Source: Streptomyces sp. MspMP-M5 (GTDB lineage Bacteria > Actinomycetota > Actinomycetes > Streptomycetales > Streptomycetaceae). From it: a DNA stretch of 63,280 nt. The notes under the pieces were generated by a model that was not told where the DNA came from, ran no database searches, and was given only the letters and a program-made list of their open reading frames with translations. Positions 15,310 to 23,786 of the stretch are shown here, one piece after another. Position 1 is the stretch's first letter. Each line of letters starts with the position of its first letter. Made by a program: the position numbers and the translations under genes. The stretch lies in contig NZ_KB891909.1 in assembly GCF_000373585.1 (NCBI RefSeq), forward strand, positions 1 through 63,280, given 5' to 3'.

Positions 15310-18300
15310 ATGGAACGCGTGGCAGCGCTCGACGAACCCCTGAAGAAAATCCTCGGCGGCACCACCGCGAAGGTCCTGGCCGAGCACCTCGGCCTGGAAA
15401 CGGTCGGCGATCTGCTGCACCACTATCCGCGGCGCTATGCCGAGCGCGGTGAGCTGACCCGGCTGTCCGACCTGCCGCTGGACGAACACGTCACGGTCGT
15501 CGCCCGGGTCGCCGACGCCCGCGTGATGAAGTTCAACCAGGGCCGCGGCCAGCGGCTGGAGGTGACGCTCACCGACGGCAGCGGCCGCCTCCAGCTGGTC
15601 TTCTTCGGCAAGGGCATCCACAAGCCGCACAAGGACCTGCTGCCCGGGCGGCGCGCGATGTTCGCGGGCAAGGTCTCGGTCTTCAACCGCAAGCTCCAAC
15701 TCGCCCACCCCGAATACGAACTCCTCGACGGCGACGCCGACAGCGGGGCCGTCGACGCCTTCGCCAACCAGCTCATGCCGATCTATCCGGCGTGCCAGCA
15801 GATGGCCTCCTGGAAGATCGCCAAGGCCGTCGACGCGGTCCTGCCCAGCGCCCCGGACGCCGTCGACCCGCTGCCCCCGGGGCTGCGCGAGGGCCGCGGC
15901 CTGGTCCCGCTCACCGAGGCGCTGCTGAAGATCCACCGCCCCGCCACCAAGGCCGACGTCGCCGACGCCCGCGCCCGGCTGAAGTGGGACGAGGCGTTCG
16001 TCCTCCAGGTCGCGCTCGCCCGCCGCCGCTTCGCCGACGCCCAACTCCCCGCCGTGGCGAGGACGTTGACGCCGGGCGGCATCCTCGACGCGTTCGACGC
16101 GCGGCTGCCCTTCACCCTCACCGAGGGCCAGACCAAGGTCAGCCGGGAGATCTTCGACGACCTCGCCACGGAGCACCCGATGCACCGCCTCCTCCAGGGC
16201 GAGGTCGGCTCCGGCAAGGCCCAGCCGCTGGACGCCCTGGTGCTCACCCCGCGCGGCTTCCGCCCCATGGGCGAGATGGCGGTGGGCACCGAGGTGGTGG
16301 TGCCCAGCGGCGCGACCGCCCTGGTGGACGGGGTGTTCCCGCAGGGCGAGCGGGAGGTGTGGCGGCTGGTGCTCTCCGACGGCAGCACCGTCGAGTGCGA
16401 CGACGAGCACCTGTGGATCGTCTCCTCCGGCGCCACCGGCGAGCAGGTGCTGACCACCCGCGCGCTGCGGTCCGCCCTGCTGGACGACGACGGCCGGCCC
16501 CGCTGGTCCATCCCCCCGGCCACCCCGGTGGACCTCGACGACGGCGGCCCGCGCCCCCTGGAGGCGTACGCGCTGGGGCGGACGCTGGGCGCGGGCGGCA
16601 CCGGCCCGGCCGGCCGCACCGTCCCCGACGCCTACCGCAACGCCCCCGCCAAGGACCGCCGGGCGCTGCTGGCGGGCCTGCTGGCGACCGGCGGCGAACC
16701 CGAGGACGGCGGCACGCTCTTCCGCGCGGCGCCGGAGCCGCTGGCCGCCGACCTCGCCTGGCTGGCGCGCTCCTTGGCGGGTACGGCCCGCACCACCCCC
16801 GCACCGGACGGCGCCCTCGACGTCCACGTGGCGCTCCCCGAGGGCGACGGACCCGCTCTCCGGCGCACCGTCCTGGCCGTCGAGCACGTCGGCCGCCGGC
16901 CCGTGCAGTGCATCAGCGTGGCGCACCCCTCCCACGCCTATGTGACCGACCACTTCACGGTCACCCACAACACCATGGTCGCGCTGCGCGCCATGCTCGG
17001 CGTGGTGGACAGCGGCGGCCAGGCCGCGCTGCTCGCGCCCACCGAGGTGCTGGCCCAGCAGCACCACCGCTCCGTCACGGAGATGATGGGCGACCTCGCC
17101 GAGGGCGGGATGCTGGGCGGCGCGGAGCGGGGCACCAAGGTGGTGCTGCTGACCGGCTCGATGGGAGCCGCCGCCCGCCGCGGGGCCCTGCTCGACCTGG
17201 TCACGGGCGAGGCCGGCATCGTCATCGGGACGCACGCCCTGATCGAGGACGTGGTGCAGTTCCACGACCTCGGCCTGGTCGTCGTCGACGAACAGCACCG
17301 CTTCGGCGTCGAGCAGCGCGACGCCCTCCGCTCCAAGGGCAGGCAGCCCCCGCACCTGCTGGTGATGACCGCCACCCCGATCCCGCGCACGGTCGCCATG
17401 ACGGTCTTCGGCGATCTGGAGACCTCCGTCCTGGATCAGTTGCCCGCCGGCCGCTCGCCGATCGCCAGCCATGTGGTGCCCGCCAAGGACAAGCCGCACT
17501 TCCTCGCCCGCGCCTGGGAGCGGGTCCGCGAGGAGGTGGCCGCCGGCCACCAGGCGTATGTGGTCTGCCCCCGGATCGGCGACGACGAGGAGGCCCCCGC
17601 GCCCAAGGGCAGGAAGACCAAGGACACCAAAGAGGCCAAGGACGCCGCGGCACAGCCGAGTTCACCGGAGGACCTGGCCGAGAAGCGACCCCCGCTCGCG
17701 GTCCTCGACGTCGCCGAGCAGCTGCGGAAGGGCCCGCTCGCCGGCCTGCGGGTGGCGGTGCTGCACGGCCGGATGGCCCCGGACGACAAGGACGAGGTGA
17801 TGCGCCGGTTCGCCGCCGGCGAGCTGGACGTACTGGTGGCCACCACCGTCATCGAGGTCGGGGTCAACGTCCCCAACGCCACCGTCATGGTGATCATGGA
17901 CGCGGACCGCTTCGGCGTCTCCCAGCTCCACCAGCTCCGCGGCCGGGTCGGCCGCGGCTCGGCGCCCGGCCTGTGCCTGCTGGTCAGCGAGATGCCCGAG
18001 GCCAGCCCGGCCCGCGCCCGGCTCGCCGCGGTCGCCGCCACCCTCGACGGCTTCGAACTCTCCCGCATCGACCTCGAACAGCGCCGCGAGGGCGACGTCC
18101 TCGGCCAGGCCCAGTCCGGCGTCCGCTCCTCGCTGCGGATGCTCGCCGTCATCGAGGACGAGGAGGTGATCGCGGCGGCCCGCGAGGAGGCCACCGCCCT
18201 GGTCGCCGCCGACCCCGAGCTGACCGGCTGCCCCGAGCTGCGCACGGCACTGTCCGCCCTGCTGGACGACGAACGGGAGCAGTATCTGGACAAGGGCTGA
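15310..18300 (+). CDS. recG: ATP-dependent DNA helicase RecG, intein-containing precursor
   Basis: RecG remodels stalled replication forks and Holliday junctions. The 996-residue precursor carries a wedge/OB domain (residues 1-190) and helicase motif I split at GEVGSGK303 by an intein of 251 residues, resuming at Thr555 (TMVALRAML). Later motifs are intact: LLAPTEVLAQQH (Ia), VVDEQHRFG (II, DEQH), MTATPIPRT (III), LHGRMAPDDKDEVM, TTVIEVGVNVPNA and HQLRGRVGRG (V-VI). Without splicing the ATP site cannot form. The spliced protein would be 745 residues, the normal size. A Lys-rich, Pro-rich insert near residue 760 is common in streptomycetes. ATG 15310 lacks a good binding site, and GTG 15319 is possible. 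Confidence 0.95.
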   Translation: MERVAALDEPLKKILGGTTAKVLAEHLGLETVGDLLHHYPRRYAERGELTRLSDLPLDEHVTVVARVADARVMKFNQGRGQRLEVTLTDGSGRLQLVFFGKGIHKPHKDLLPGRRAMFAGKVSVFNRKLQLAHPEYELLDGDADSGAVDAFANQLMPIYPACQQMASWKIAKAVDAVLPSAPDAVDPLPPGLREGRGLVPLTEALLKIHRPATKADVADARARLKWDEAFVLQVALARRRFADAQLPAVARTLTPGGILDAFDARLPFTLTEGQTKVSREIFDDLATEHPMHRLLQGEVGSGKAQPLDALVLTPRGFRPMGEMAVGTEVVVPSGATALVDGVFPQGEREVWRLVLSDGSTVECDDEHLWIVSSGATGEQVLTTRALRSALLDDDGRPRWSIPPATPVDLDDGGPRPLEAYALGRTLGAGGTGPAGRTVPDAYRNAPAKDRRALLAGLLATGGEPEDGGTLFRAAPEPLAADLAWLARSLAGTARTTPAPDGALDVHVALPEGDGPALRRTVLAVEHVGRRPVQCISVAHPSHAYVTDHFTVTHNTMVALRAMLGVVDSGGQAALLAPTEVLAQQHHRSVTEMMGDLAEGGMLGGAERGTKVVLLTGSMGAAARRGALLDLVTGEAGIVIGTHALIEDVVQFHDLGLVVVDEQHRFGVEQRDALRSKGRQPPHLLVMTATPIPRTVAMTVFGDLETSVLDQLPAGRSPIASHVVPAKDKPHFLARAWERVREEVAAGHQAYVVCPRIGDDEEAPAPKGRKTKDTKEAKDAAAQPSSPEDLAEKRPPLAVLDVAEQLRKGPLAGLRVAVLHGRMAPDDKDEVMRRFAAGELDVLVATTVIEVGVNVPNATVMVIMDADRFGVSQLHQLRGRVGRGSAPGLCLLVSEMPEASPARARLAAVAATLDGFELSRIDLEQRREGDVLGQAQSGVRSSLRMLAVIEDEEVIAAAREEATALVAADPELTGCPELRTALSALLDDEREQYLDKG
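16219..16971 (+). mobile_element. Class 3-type intein in the RecG P-loop, homing endonuclease degenerate
   Basis: The intein (251 residues, precursor 304-554) starts with Ala, not Cys or Ser, and ends FTVTHN before extein Thr555. The class 3 triplet is present: Trp369 in block B (DDEHLW), Cys534 in block F (VQCISV) and Thr552 in block G. In class 3 inteins the block F Cys is the first nucleophile and replaces the missing residue 1. The central 100 residues resemble a LAGLIDADG endonuclease, but LGAGG (Ala428) and GLLATGG (Ala459) replace the expected GDG and DTDG aspartates. Splicing looks intact and homing lost. Base composition matches the host. Confidence 0.9.
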
Positions 18301-18463
18301 GCCCCCCCGCGCGGCAGCCGCGCCGCACCCCGTGAGAACGATCACGGCCGGGCGGTGCCGGGGGCGGGCCCGCCCCATGGGGGACGGACATATCGTGGGA
18401 GAGCGGAGCCCGCCGGGGCGTCCGCCCCTCTTCCGGGACGCGCTCAAACGTAAGGACGGGCCC

Positions 18464-19063
18464 ATGACCCGCGTGATCGCCGGTGCGGCCGGCGGCCGCC
18501 GCCTCGCCGTACCGCCGGGCAACGGCACCCGCCCCACCTCCGACCGGGCGCGCGAGGGCATGTTCTCCACCTGGGAGTCGCTCGACGGCCCGCTGACCGG
18601 CGCCCGGGTCCTCGACCTCTACGGCGGCTCCGGCGCGGTCGGCCTGGAGGCGCTCTCCCGTGGCGCCGCGCACGTCCTGCTGGTCGAGGCCGACTCCCGC
18701 GCCCTGCGCACCATCCGGGAGAACGTCAAGACGGTCGGCCTGCCCGGCGCCGAGGTCCGGGCCGGCAAGGCCGAGCAGACCGCCGCGTCCCCGGCCCCCG
18801 GCGAGCCGTACGACATCGTCTTCCTGGACCCGCCCTACGCCGTCGGCGACGCCGAACTCCGCGAGATCCTGCTCACACTCCGTGGTCAGGGGTGGCTTGC
18901 CGAGGAGGCACTCGTCACCGTGGAGCGGAGTACCCGGGGCGGTGCGTTCGCCTGGCCGGACGGATTCGAAGCGATCAGGGCCCGTCGCTACGGCGAGGGG
19001 ACGCTTTGGTACGGTCGCGCCGCTTCGGTGTCCGCCGAACCGACGTCAGCAACCGTGTCATGA
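18464..19063 (+). CDS. rsmD: 16S rRNA (guanine(966)-N2)-methyltransferase
   Basis: RsmD (199 residues) methylates G966 of 16S rRNA with S-adenosylmethionine. The start MTRVIAGAAGGRRLAVPPG and RPTSDRAREGMFSTWES are family signatures. VLDLYGGSGAVGLEALSRGA near residue 47 binds SAM and DIVFLDPPY near 120 is the catalytic N/DPPY motif. The ATG at 18464 was chosen at the conserved start. The upstream frame is non-coding. The stop overlaps an ATG in the coaD frame. Confidence 0.94.
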   Translation: MTRVIAGAAGGRRLAVPPGNGTRPTSDRAREGMFSTWESLDGPLTGARVLDLYGGSGAVGLEALSRGAAHVLLVEADSRALRTIRENVKTVGLPGAEVRAGKAEQTAASPAPGEPYDIVFLDPPYAVGDAELREILLTLRGQGWLAEEALVTVERSTRGGAFAWPDGFEAIRARRYGEGTLWYGRAASVSAEPTSATVS

Positions 19064-19089
19064 CCGGACCGGAGAGCAAGGAGACGAAG

Positions 19090-19572
19090 TTGCGCCGCGC
19101 CGTCTGTCCGGGGTCCTTCGACCCCATCACCAACGGGCACCTGGACATCATCGCCCGAGCCTCCAGGCTGTACGACGTCGTCCACGTCGCCGTCATGATC
19201 AACCAGTCCAAGAAGGGCCTGTTCACGGTCGAGGAGCGGATCGACCTGATCCGCCGGGCCACCGCCGAGTACGGCAACGTCGAGGTCGAGTCCTTCCACG
19301 GCCTGCTCGTCGACTTCTGCAAGCAGCGCGACATCCCCGCCATCGTCAAGGGCCTGCGCGCGGTCAGCGACTTCGACTACGAACTCCAGATGGCCCAGAT
19401 GAACAACGGCCTCTCCGGGGTGGAGACGCTCTTCGTGCCCACCAACCCCACCTACAGCTTCCTCTCCTCCAGCCTGGTCAAGGAGGTCGCGGCCTGGGGC
19501 GGCGACGTCTCCCACCTGGTCCCGCCGTTCGTCCTGGAGGCGCTGACCGAACGGCTCCGCAACAAGCCGTGA
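19090..19572 (+). CDS. coaD: Phosphopantetheine adenylyltransferase
   Basis: CoaD (160 residues) transfers AMP to 4'-phosphopantetheine in coenzyme A synthesis. GSFDPITNGHLDII carries the T/HxGH nucleotidyltransferase motif near the start, and YSFLSSSLVKEVAAWGGD near residue 124 carries the ISSTxxKE-type motif. I chose TTG 19090, six bases after AAGGAG, because the protein then starts LRRAVCPGSF as in relatives. The alternative ATG at 19060 overlaps the rsmD stop and would add ten residues. Confidence 0.93.
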   Translation: MRRAVCPGSFDPITNGHLDIIARASRLYDVVHVAVMINQSKKGLFTVEERIDLIRRATAEYGNVEVESFHGLLVDFCKQRDIPAIVKGLRAVSDFDYELQMAQMNNGLSGVETLFVPTNPTYSFLSSSLVKEVAAWGGDVSHLVPPFVLEALTERLRNKP

Positions 19573-19605
19573 CCCGGCATCCGGTGCGGTGGGACCGGCA
19601 CTGAA

Positions 19606-19620
19606 CTGACGGTTCGTCAG
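19606..19620. promoter_or_regulatory. Palindrome CTGACG-GTT-CGTCAG
   Basis: A perfect 6+3+6 palindrome, flanked by AA and C, about 80 bp before the coiled-coil gene at 19700. The same arms and flanks recur at 34570-34584. The form suits a TetR-type operator. Confidence 0.45.
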
Positions 19621-19699
19621 CAGGTGTCGGGACGGGGGCTCCTGGCCGTACAGTCGTCCCGATCCGTCTTCCGATCCTGCAGAGAGTGGCGAGTCCAAG

Positions 19700-20797
19700 G
19701 TGGACGTCCAGAAGAAGCTCGACGACATCGTCGCAGCCGTCGGCAGCGCCCGGTCCGTACCCATGTCGGCCTCGTGCGTGGTCAATCGCGCCGAGCTGCT
19801 CGCCAAGCTGGAGGACGTGCGCAGCGCGCTGCCCGGTTCCCTCGCCGAGGCGCAGGAACTCCTCGGCGGGCGCGAGCAGATGGTGGAGCAGGCGCGCGCC
19901 GAGGCCGAGCGGATCATCGAGTCCGCGCACTCCCAGCGCGGTTCGCTGGTCTCGGACACCGAGGTCGCCCGCCGGGCCCAGGACGAGGCGGACCGGATCC
20001 TGGCCGAGGCGCGCCGGGAGGCCGAGGAGATCCGCGCCCAGGCCGACGACTACGTCGACAGCAAGCTCGCCAACTTCGAGGTCGTGCTCACCAAGACCAT
20101 CGGCGCCGTCGACCGCGGCCGCGAGAAGCTGCTCGGCCGCGGCCCCGGCCTCGACGAGCAGGGCTACGAGGACGTCGAGGCCCCCGAGCGCAGCGCCGAC
20201 CCGGAGACCCTCCGGCAGCGCGCCGACGCCTACGTGGACACCAAGTTCGGCGCCTTCCAGGCCGTCCTGACCAAGACCCTGGAGGCCGTCGGCCGCGGCC
20301 GCGACAAGCTCCAGGGCGCCCGCCCGATCGACGAGCTCGGCACCCACCTCGCCGCCCAGGACGACCCGCAGACCGCCGCCCCGCCGCAGGCCGACGCGGA
20401 CTACCTCGCCGGCCTGGCGGGCGTCGCCCCGGTCCAGGAGGCCCCGCCGGCCGCGCCCCACGACCTGACCCAGGGCCCGCAGCCCGGCTACTACGACGGC
20501 CAGGCCGCCGCCTACCAGCAGCCGGACGGCTACCCCTACCAGCAGCACCCCGAGCAGGTCCCCTACACCCAGCACCAGGACCCCTACGGCTACGACTGGC
20601 AGCAGCAGGCCGCCCAGCTCCCCCAGCAGGGCTACGACCCCGGCGTCGGCTACGACCCGCAGCAGCTGCCCCCGCAGCCCCAGCACGCCCCCCAGGCCCC
20701 CGGTACCCAACCCGCCGCCCTGGACGAGACCAGCCTCTTCGACACCAGCCTGATCAACCTCGACCAGCTGCGCCAGTACGAGGAAGGGCGCCACTAG
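19700..20797 (+). CDS. DivIVA/ATP-synthase-b-like coiled-coil protein
   Basis: A 365-residue protein with long heptad helices at residues 45-220, including QEADRILAEARREAEEIRAQ-type segments (here DEADRILAEARREAEE) that resemble DivIVA and F-ATPase b subunits. Two related blocks (ADDYVDSKLANFEVVLTKTI and ADAYVDTKFGAFQAVLTKTL) look like an internal duplication. The C-terminal third is Gln/Pro/Tyr-rich (GYYDGQAAAYQQPDGYPY). A homologue lies between coaD and the DUF177 gene throughout Streptomyces. A role in polar growth or division scaffolding is inferred from the fold only. The GTG start follows GAGTCCAAG. Confidence 0.82.
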   Translation: MDVQKKLDDIVAAVGSARSVPMSASCVVNRAELLAKLEDVRSALPGSLAEAQELLGGREQMVEQARAEAERIIESAHSQRGSLVSDTEVARRAQDEADRILAEARREAEEIRAQADDYVDSKLANFEVVLTKTIGAVDRGREKLLGRGPGLDEQGYEDVEAPERSADPETLRQRADAYVDTKFGAFQAVLTKTLEAVGRGRDKLQGARPIDELGTHLAAQDDPQTAAPPQADADYLAGLAGVAPVQEAPPAAPHDLTQGPQPGYYDGQAAAYQQPDGYPYQQHPEQVPYTQHQDPYGYDWQQQAAQLPQQGYDPGVGYDPQQLPPQPQHAPQAPGTQPAALDETSLFDTSLINLDQLRQYEEGRH

Positions 20798-20878
20798 TCG
20801 TTCTCGCCCTCTACTGGCGAGCACGGGCCCGGCGAGCACCGGACCGATGGCCAGGTGGCCGGCGGACGACCGGGCGGA

Positions 20879-20908
20879 TTGGGCCTAACGGGGGCCGTCC
20901 AGTATCCT
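20879..20908 (+). promoter_or_regulatory. Candidate promoter for the DUF177-rpmF-rnc operon
   Basis: TTGGGC (20879-20884) and TATCCT (20903-20908) are spaced by 18 bp, giving a leader of about 90 nt. Confidence 0.4.
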
Positions 20909-21005
20909 GGCTCTTCGGTCGCGTGCATGTCCGCGATCACTGCTGCCCGCACGCCGGATTCCGGCCGTGGACGGCTGATACCGCAGTACAGAAAGCAGGA
21001 AAGTC

Positions 21006-21629
21006 TTGGGCCCCCGCCTCGACCACCGTTCCCCGCTCGTGTACGACACACGCGAGCTGGGTCGTCGTCCCGGCACGCTCAAGCGGCTCTCCCGCTCCGT
21101 CGAGGCCCCCGCGGACCTCGGCAACGAGGTCATCGGAGTGCCCGAGGGCGCGCCCGTTGAACTCGACCTCCGCCTGGAAGCGGTCATGGACGGGGTGCTT
21201 GTCACAGGTACCGCCCGTGCGACCGTGACGGGGGAGTGCGTAAGGTGTCTGGAGCCGCTGGAGCAAGTGCTCGAAGCGGACTTCCAGGAGCTGTTCGCCT
21301 ACCCCGACGCCGACGCCCGGACCACCGAGTCCGGCGACGACGCCGAGGACGAGGAGGACACGCTCCACATCGAGGACGACCTGGTCGACCTTGAACCCGT
21401 GCTGCGGGACGCGGTGGTGCTGGCACTGCCGCTGCAGCCGGTGTGCCGGGAGGACTGCCCGGGCCTGTGCTCCGAGTGCGGAGCGCGGCTGGCGGACGAC
21501 CCGGACCACCACCACGACGCCGTCGACATGCGTTGGGCGGCACTGAAGGAACTCGTCGGGTCCGACCAGGACGACGAGATGGACAATGAACCCCGCCGCG
21601 ACGGCGGGGATGAACCTCAGGAGAAGTAG
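21006..21629 (+). CDS. DUF177 (YceD-like) protein
   Basis: A 207-residue DUF177/YceD protein. YceD is linked to 23S rRNA accumulation in plants and bacteria and is typically encoded before rpmF. A CxxC pair (GECVRCLEPL) and a second cysteine cluster (CREDCPGLCSECGARL) suggest metal binding. An acidic linker lies between them. The TTG at 21006 follows AAAGCAGGAAAG and is the only good start before the conserved RLDHRSPLVYDT. rpmF begins two bases after the stop. Confidence 0.87.
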   Translation: MGPRLDHRSPLVYDTRELGRRPGTLKRLSRSVEAPADLGNEVIGVPEGAPVELDLRLEAVMDGVLVTGTARATVTGECVRCLEPLEQVLEADFQELFAYPDADARTTESGDDAEDEEDTLHIEDDLVDLEPVLRDAVVLALPLQPVCREDCPGLCSECGARLADDPDHHHDAVDMRWAALKELVGSDQDDEMDNEPRRDGGDEPQEK

Positions 21630-21631
21630 CC

Positions 21632-21805
21632 GTGGCTGTTCCGAAGCGGAAGATGTCGCGCAGCAACACGCGCCACCGCCGGTCGCAGTGGAAGGCTGCG
21701 GTCCCCACCCTGGTTGCGTGCGAGCGTTGCCAGGAGCCGAAGCAGCAGCACATCGCGTGCCCGAGCTGCGGCACCTACAACAAGCGCCAGGTCATCGCGG
21801 TCTGA
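21632..21805 (+). CDS. rpmF: 50S ribosomal protein L32, zinc-ribbon form
   Basis: L32 (57 residues): VAVPKRKMSRSNTRHRRSQW followed by a zinc ribbon with Cys30, Cys33, Cys43 and Cys46 (CERC, CPSC). The GTG start follows CAGGAGAAG. It sits between the DUF177 gene and rnc, the classic order. It is one of two C+ ribosomal proteins in the window, with L28. Confidence 0.96.
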   Translation: MAVPKRKMSRSNTRHRRSQWKAAVPTLVACERCQEPKQQHIACPSCGTYNKRQVIAV

Positions 21806-21812
21806 GCGGCTG

Positions 21813-22661
21813 GTGACAGGCACTGTGTCTAGCCCGAAGAAGGCAGAGGACAGCCCTTCGTCACTGCGCAGGTGCGGCGACGAAACGGCACCGGCGGACA
21901 CGGCCTCGTCCCTCTCGCTTCTGGAAGGGCGGCTCGGGTACACACTTGAGTCCGCCCTTCTGGTGCGTGCGCTGACGCATCGCTCGTACGCCTACGAGAA
22001 CGGCGGTCTGCCCACCAACGAGCGGCTCGAATTCCTCGGGGATTCGGTCCTCGGCCTGGTGGTCACGGACACGCTGTACCGCATCCACCCCGACCTGCCA
22101 GAAGGCCAGCTGGCCAAGCTGCGGGCCGCGGTGGTCAACTCGCGGGCGCTCGCCGAGGTGGGCCGCGGCCTCGACCTCGGCGCCTTCATCCGCCTCGGCC
22201 GGGGCGAAGAGGGCACGGGCGGCCGGGACAAGGCCAGCATCCTCGCCGACACCCTCGAAGCGGTGATCGGCGCGGTCTATCTCGACCAGGGCCTCGACGC
22301 GGCCGGCGAGCTGGTGCACCGGCTCTTCGACCCGCTCATCGAGAAGTCCTCCAGCCTGGGCGCCGGCCTCGACTGGAAGACCAGTCTCCAGGAGCTCACC
22401 GCGACCGAGGGGCTCGGCGTTCCCGAGTATCTGGTCACCGAGACCGGCCCCGACCACGAGAAGACTTTCACTGCTGCCGCCCGCGTCGGTGGTGTCTCGT
22501 ACGGCACCGGCACCGGCCGCAGCAAGAAGGAAGCCGAGCAGCAGGCGGCCGAGTCCGCGTGGCGCGCGATCCGCGCCGCGGCGGACGAGGCGGCCGGGAA
22601 GACGCCGGACGGCGACGACCCGACGCGGGCTTCCGGCGACTCCGCGTCGCCGACACACTGA
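21813..22661 (+). CDS. rnc: Ribonuclease III
   Basis: RNase III (282 residues) cuts double-stranded RNA in rRNA processing and mRNA control. In S. coelicolor it is AbsB, a global regulator of antibiotic genes. The signature NERLEFLGDSVLGLVVT near residue 68 and DTLEAVIGAVYLDQG near 146 give the acidic catalytic residues. A dsRNA-binding domain follows (TSLQELTATEGLGVPEYLV to GRSKKEAEQQAAESAW). An N-terminal extension of about 35 residues and a short acidic tail are typical. The GTG start is seven bases after the rpmF stop. Confidence 0.95.
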   Translation: MTGTVSSPKKAEDSPSSLRRCGDETAPADTASSLSLLEGRLGYTLESALLVRALTHRSYAYENGGLPTNERLEFLGDSVLGLVVTDTLYRIHPDLPEGQLAKLRAAVVNSRALAEVGRGLDLGAFIRLGRGEEGTGGRDKASILADTLEAVIGAVYLDQGLDAAGELVHRLFDPLIEKSSSLGAGLDWKTSLQELTATEGLGVPEYLVTETGPDHEKTFTAAARVGGVSYGTGTGRSKKEAEQQAAESAWRAIRAAADEAAGKTPDGDDPTRASGDSASPTH

Positions 22662-22671
22662 ATCCCCGCTT

Positions 22672-22716
22672 CTGACCCCTTCCGGGCGGCCCCGCCGCCG
22701 TCCCGGGCGGGGTCAG
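22672..22716 (+). terminator. Terminator after rnc
   Basis: Outer arms CTGACCCC/GGGGTCAG (22672-22679 with 22709-22716) enclose a second GC-rich stem. A TTTT run follows at 22721. Confidence 0.7.
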
Positions 22717-22802
22717 AGGCTTTTCCGGAGCCCCGGCTCCCGCCCCGTTCCTCCCCGTTCTCCCTTCTCGCCCGTCCCCGTTCGTTTCCGTCAGGAGCGC
22801 CC

Positions 22803-23750
22803 GTGCCCGAGCTTCCCGAGGTCGAGGTCGTCCGCCGTGGACTGGAACGCTGGGTCAGCGGCCGGACCATCGAGGCGGTCGAGGTCCGCCACCCGCGCGC
22901 CATCCGCCGGCACACCGCCGGCGCCGCGGACTTCGCCGCCCGGCTCACCGGGCTGCGCGTCGGCCCGGCCCGCCGCCGCGGCAAGTACCTCTGGCTCCCG
23001 GTGACCGGCGGCGGCCCGGCCTCCCAGAGCGCCGCCGAGGGCATCGCCCCCGTCGTCACCCCGTCCGTCACCCACGGCCTGGCGATCCTCGCCCACCTCG
23101 GCATGAGCGGCCAGCTGCTGGTCCAGCCGCAGGACACCCCCGACGAGAAGCACCTGCGGATCCGGATCCGCTTCACGGACACCGGCGCTCCGCCCGAGGC
23201 GTCCGGTACCGAGCTGCGCTTCGTCGACCAGCGCACCTTCGGCGGCCTCTCGCTGCACGACACCGTGCCCGGCGACCCCGACCTGCTCCCCGACGTGATC
23301 GCGCACATCGCCCGGGACCCGCTCGACCCGGCCTTCGACGACGCCGCCTTCCACGACGCGCTGCGCCGCCGCCGGACGACGATCAAACGCGCGCTCCTCG
23401 ACCAGACCCTGATCAGCGGCGTCGGCAACATCTACGCCGACGAGGCGCTGTGGCGCTCCCGGCTCCACTACGACCGGCCCACCGCCACCTTCACCCGGCC
23501 CCGCACCGCCGAGCTGCTCGGCCATGTCCGGGACGTGATGACCGCCGCGCTGGCCGTCGGCGGCACCAGCTTCGACAGCCTCTACGTCAACGTCAACGGC
23601 GAGTCCGGCTACTTCGAGCGCTCCCTGGACGCCTACGGCCGCGAGGACGAGCCCTGCCGCCGCTGTGGTACGCCGATCCGTCGCCGCCCCTGGATGAACC
23701 GGTCCAGCTACTTCTGCCCGCGCTGCCAGCGCCCGCCACGGCCGCGCTGA
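22803..23750 (+). CDS. mutM: Formamidopyrimidine-DNA glycosylase (Fpg)
   Basis: MutM (315 residues) removes 8-oxoguanine and formamidopyrimidines. The start PELPEVE gives the catalytic Pro and Glu after Met removal. The helix-two-turn-helix is LDQTLISGVGNIYADEALW near 200. The C-terminal zinc finger is CRRCGTPIRRRPWMNRSSYFCPRCQ-like, with four cysteines near 284-307. The protein is about 25 residues longer than E. coli Fpg owing to an insert near residues 73-85. The GTG start follows TCAGGAGCGCCC. It is transcribed apart from rnc. Confidence 0.95.
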   Translation: MPELPEVEVVRRGLERWVSGRTIEAVEVRHPRAIRRHTAGAADFAARLTGLRVGPARRRGKYLWLPVTGGGPASQSAAEGIAPVVTPSVTHGLAILAHLGMSGQLLVQPQDTPDEKHLRIRIRFTDTGAPPEASGTELRFVDQRTFGGLSLHDTVPGDPDLLPDVIAHIARDPLDPAFDDAAFHDALRRRRTTIKRALLDQTLISGVGNIYADEALWRSRLHYDRPTATFTRPRTAELLGHVRDVMTAALAVGGTSFDSLYVNVNGESGYFERSLDAYGREDEPCRRCGTPIRRRPWMNRSSYFCPRCQRPPRPR

Positions 23751-23786
23751 ACGGACCCGGGCGGTCAGGGCCGGCGGGCACCCGCC

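Noticed and set aside
16219..16971. A frameshifted or chimeric insertion in recG (assembly error)
   Set aside because: The insert is in frame, has all splicing blocks in order, and interrupts exactly at GK/T, the classic intein site.
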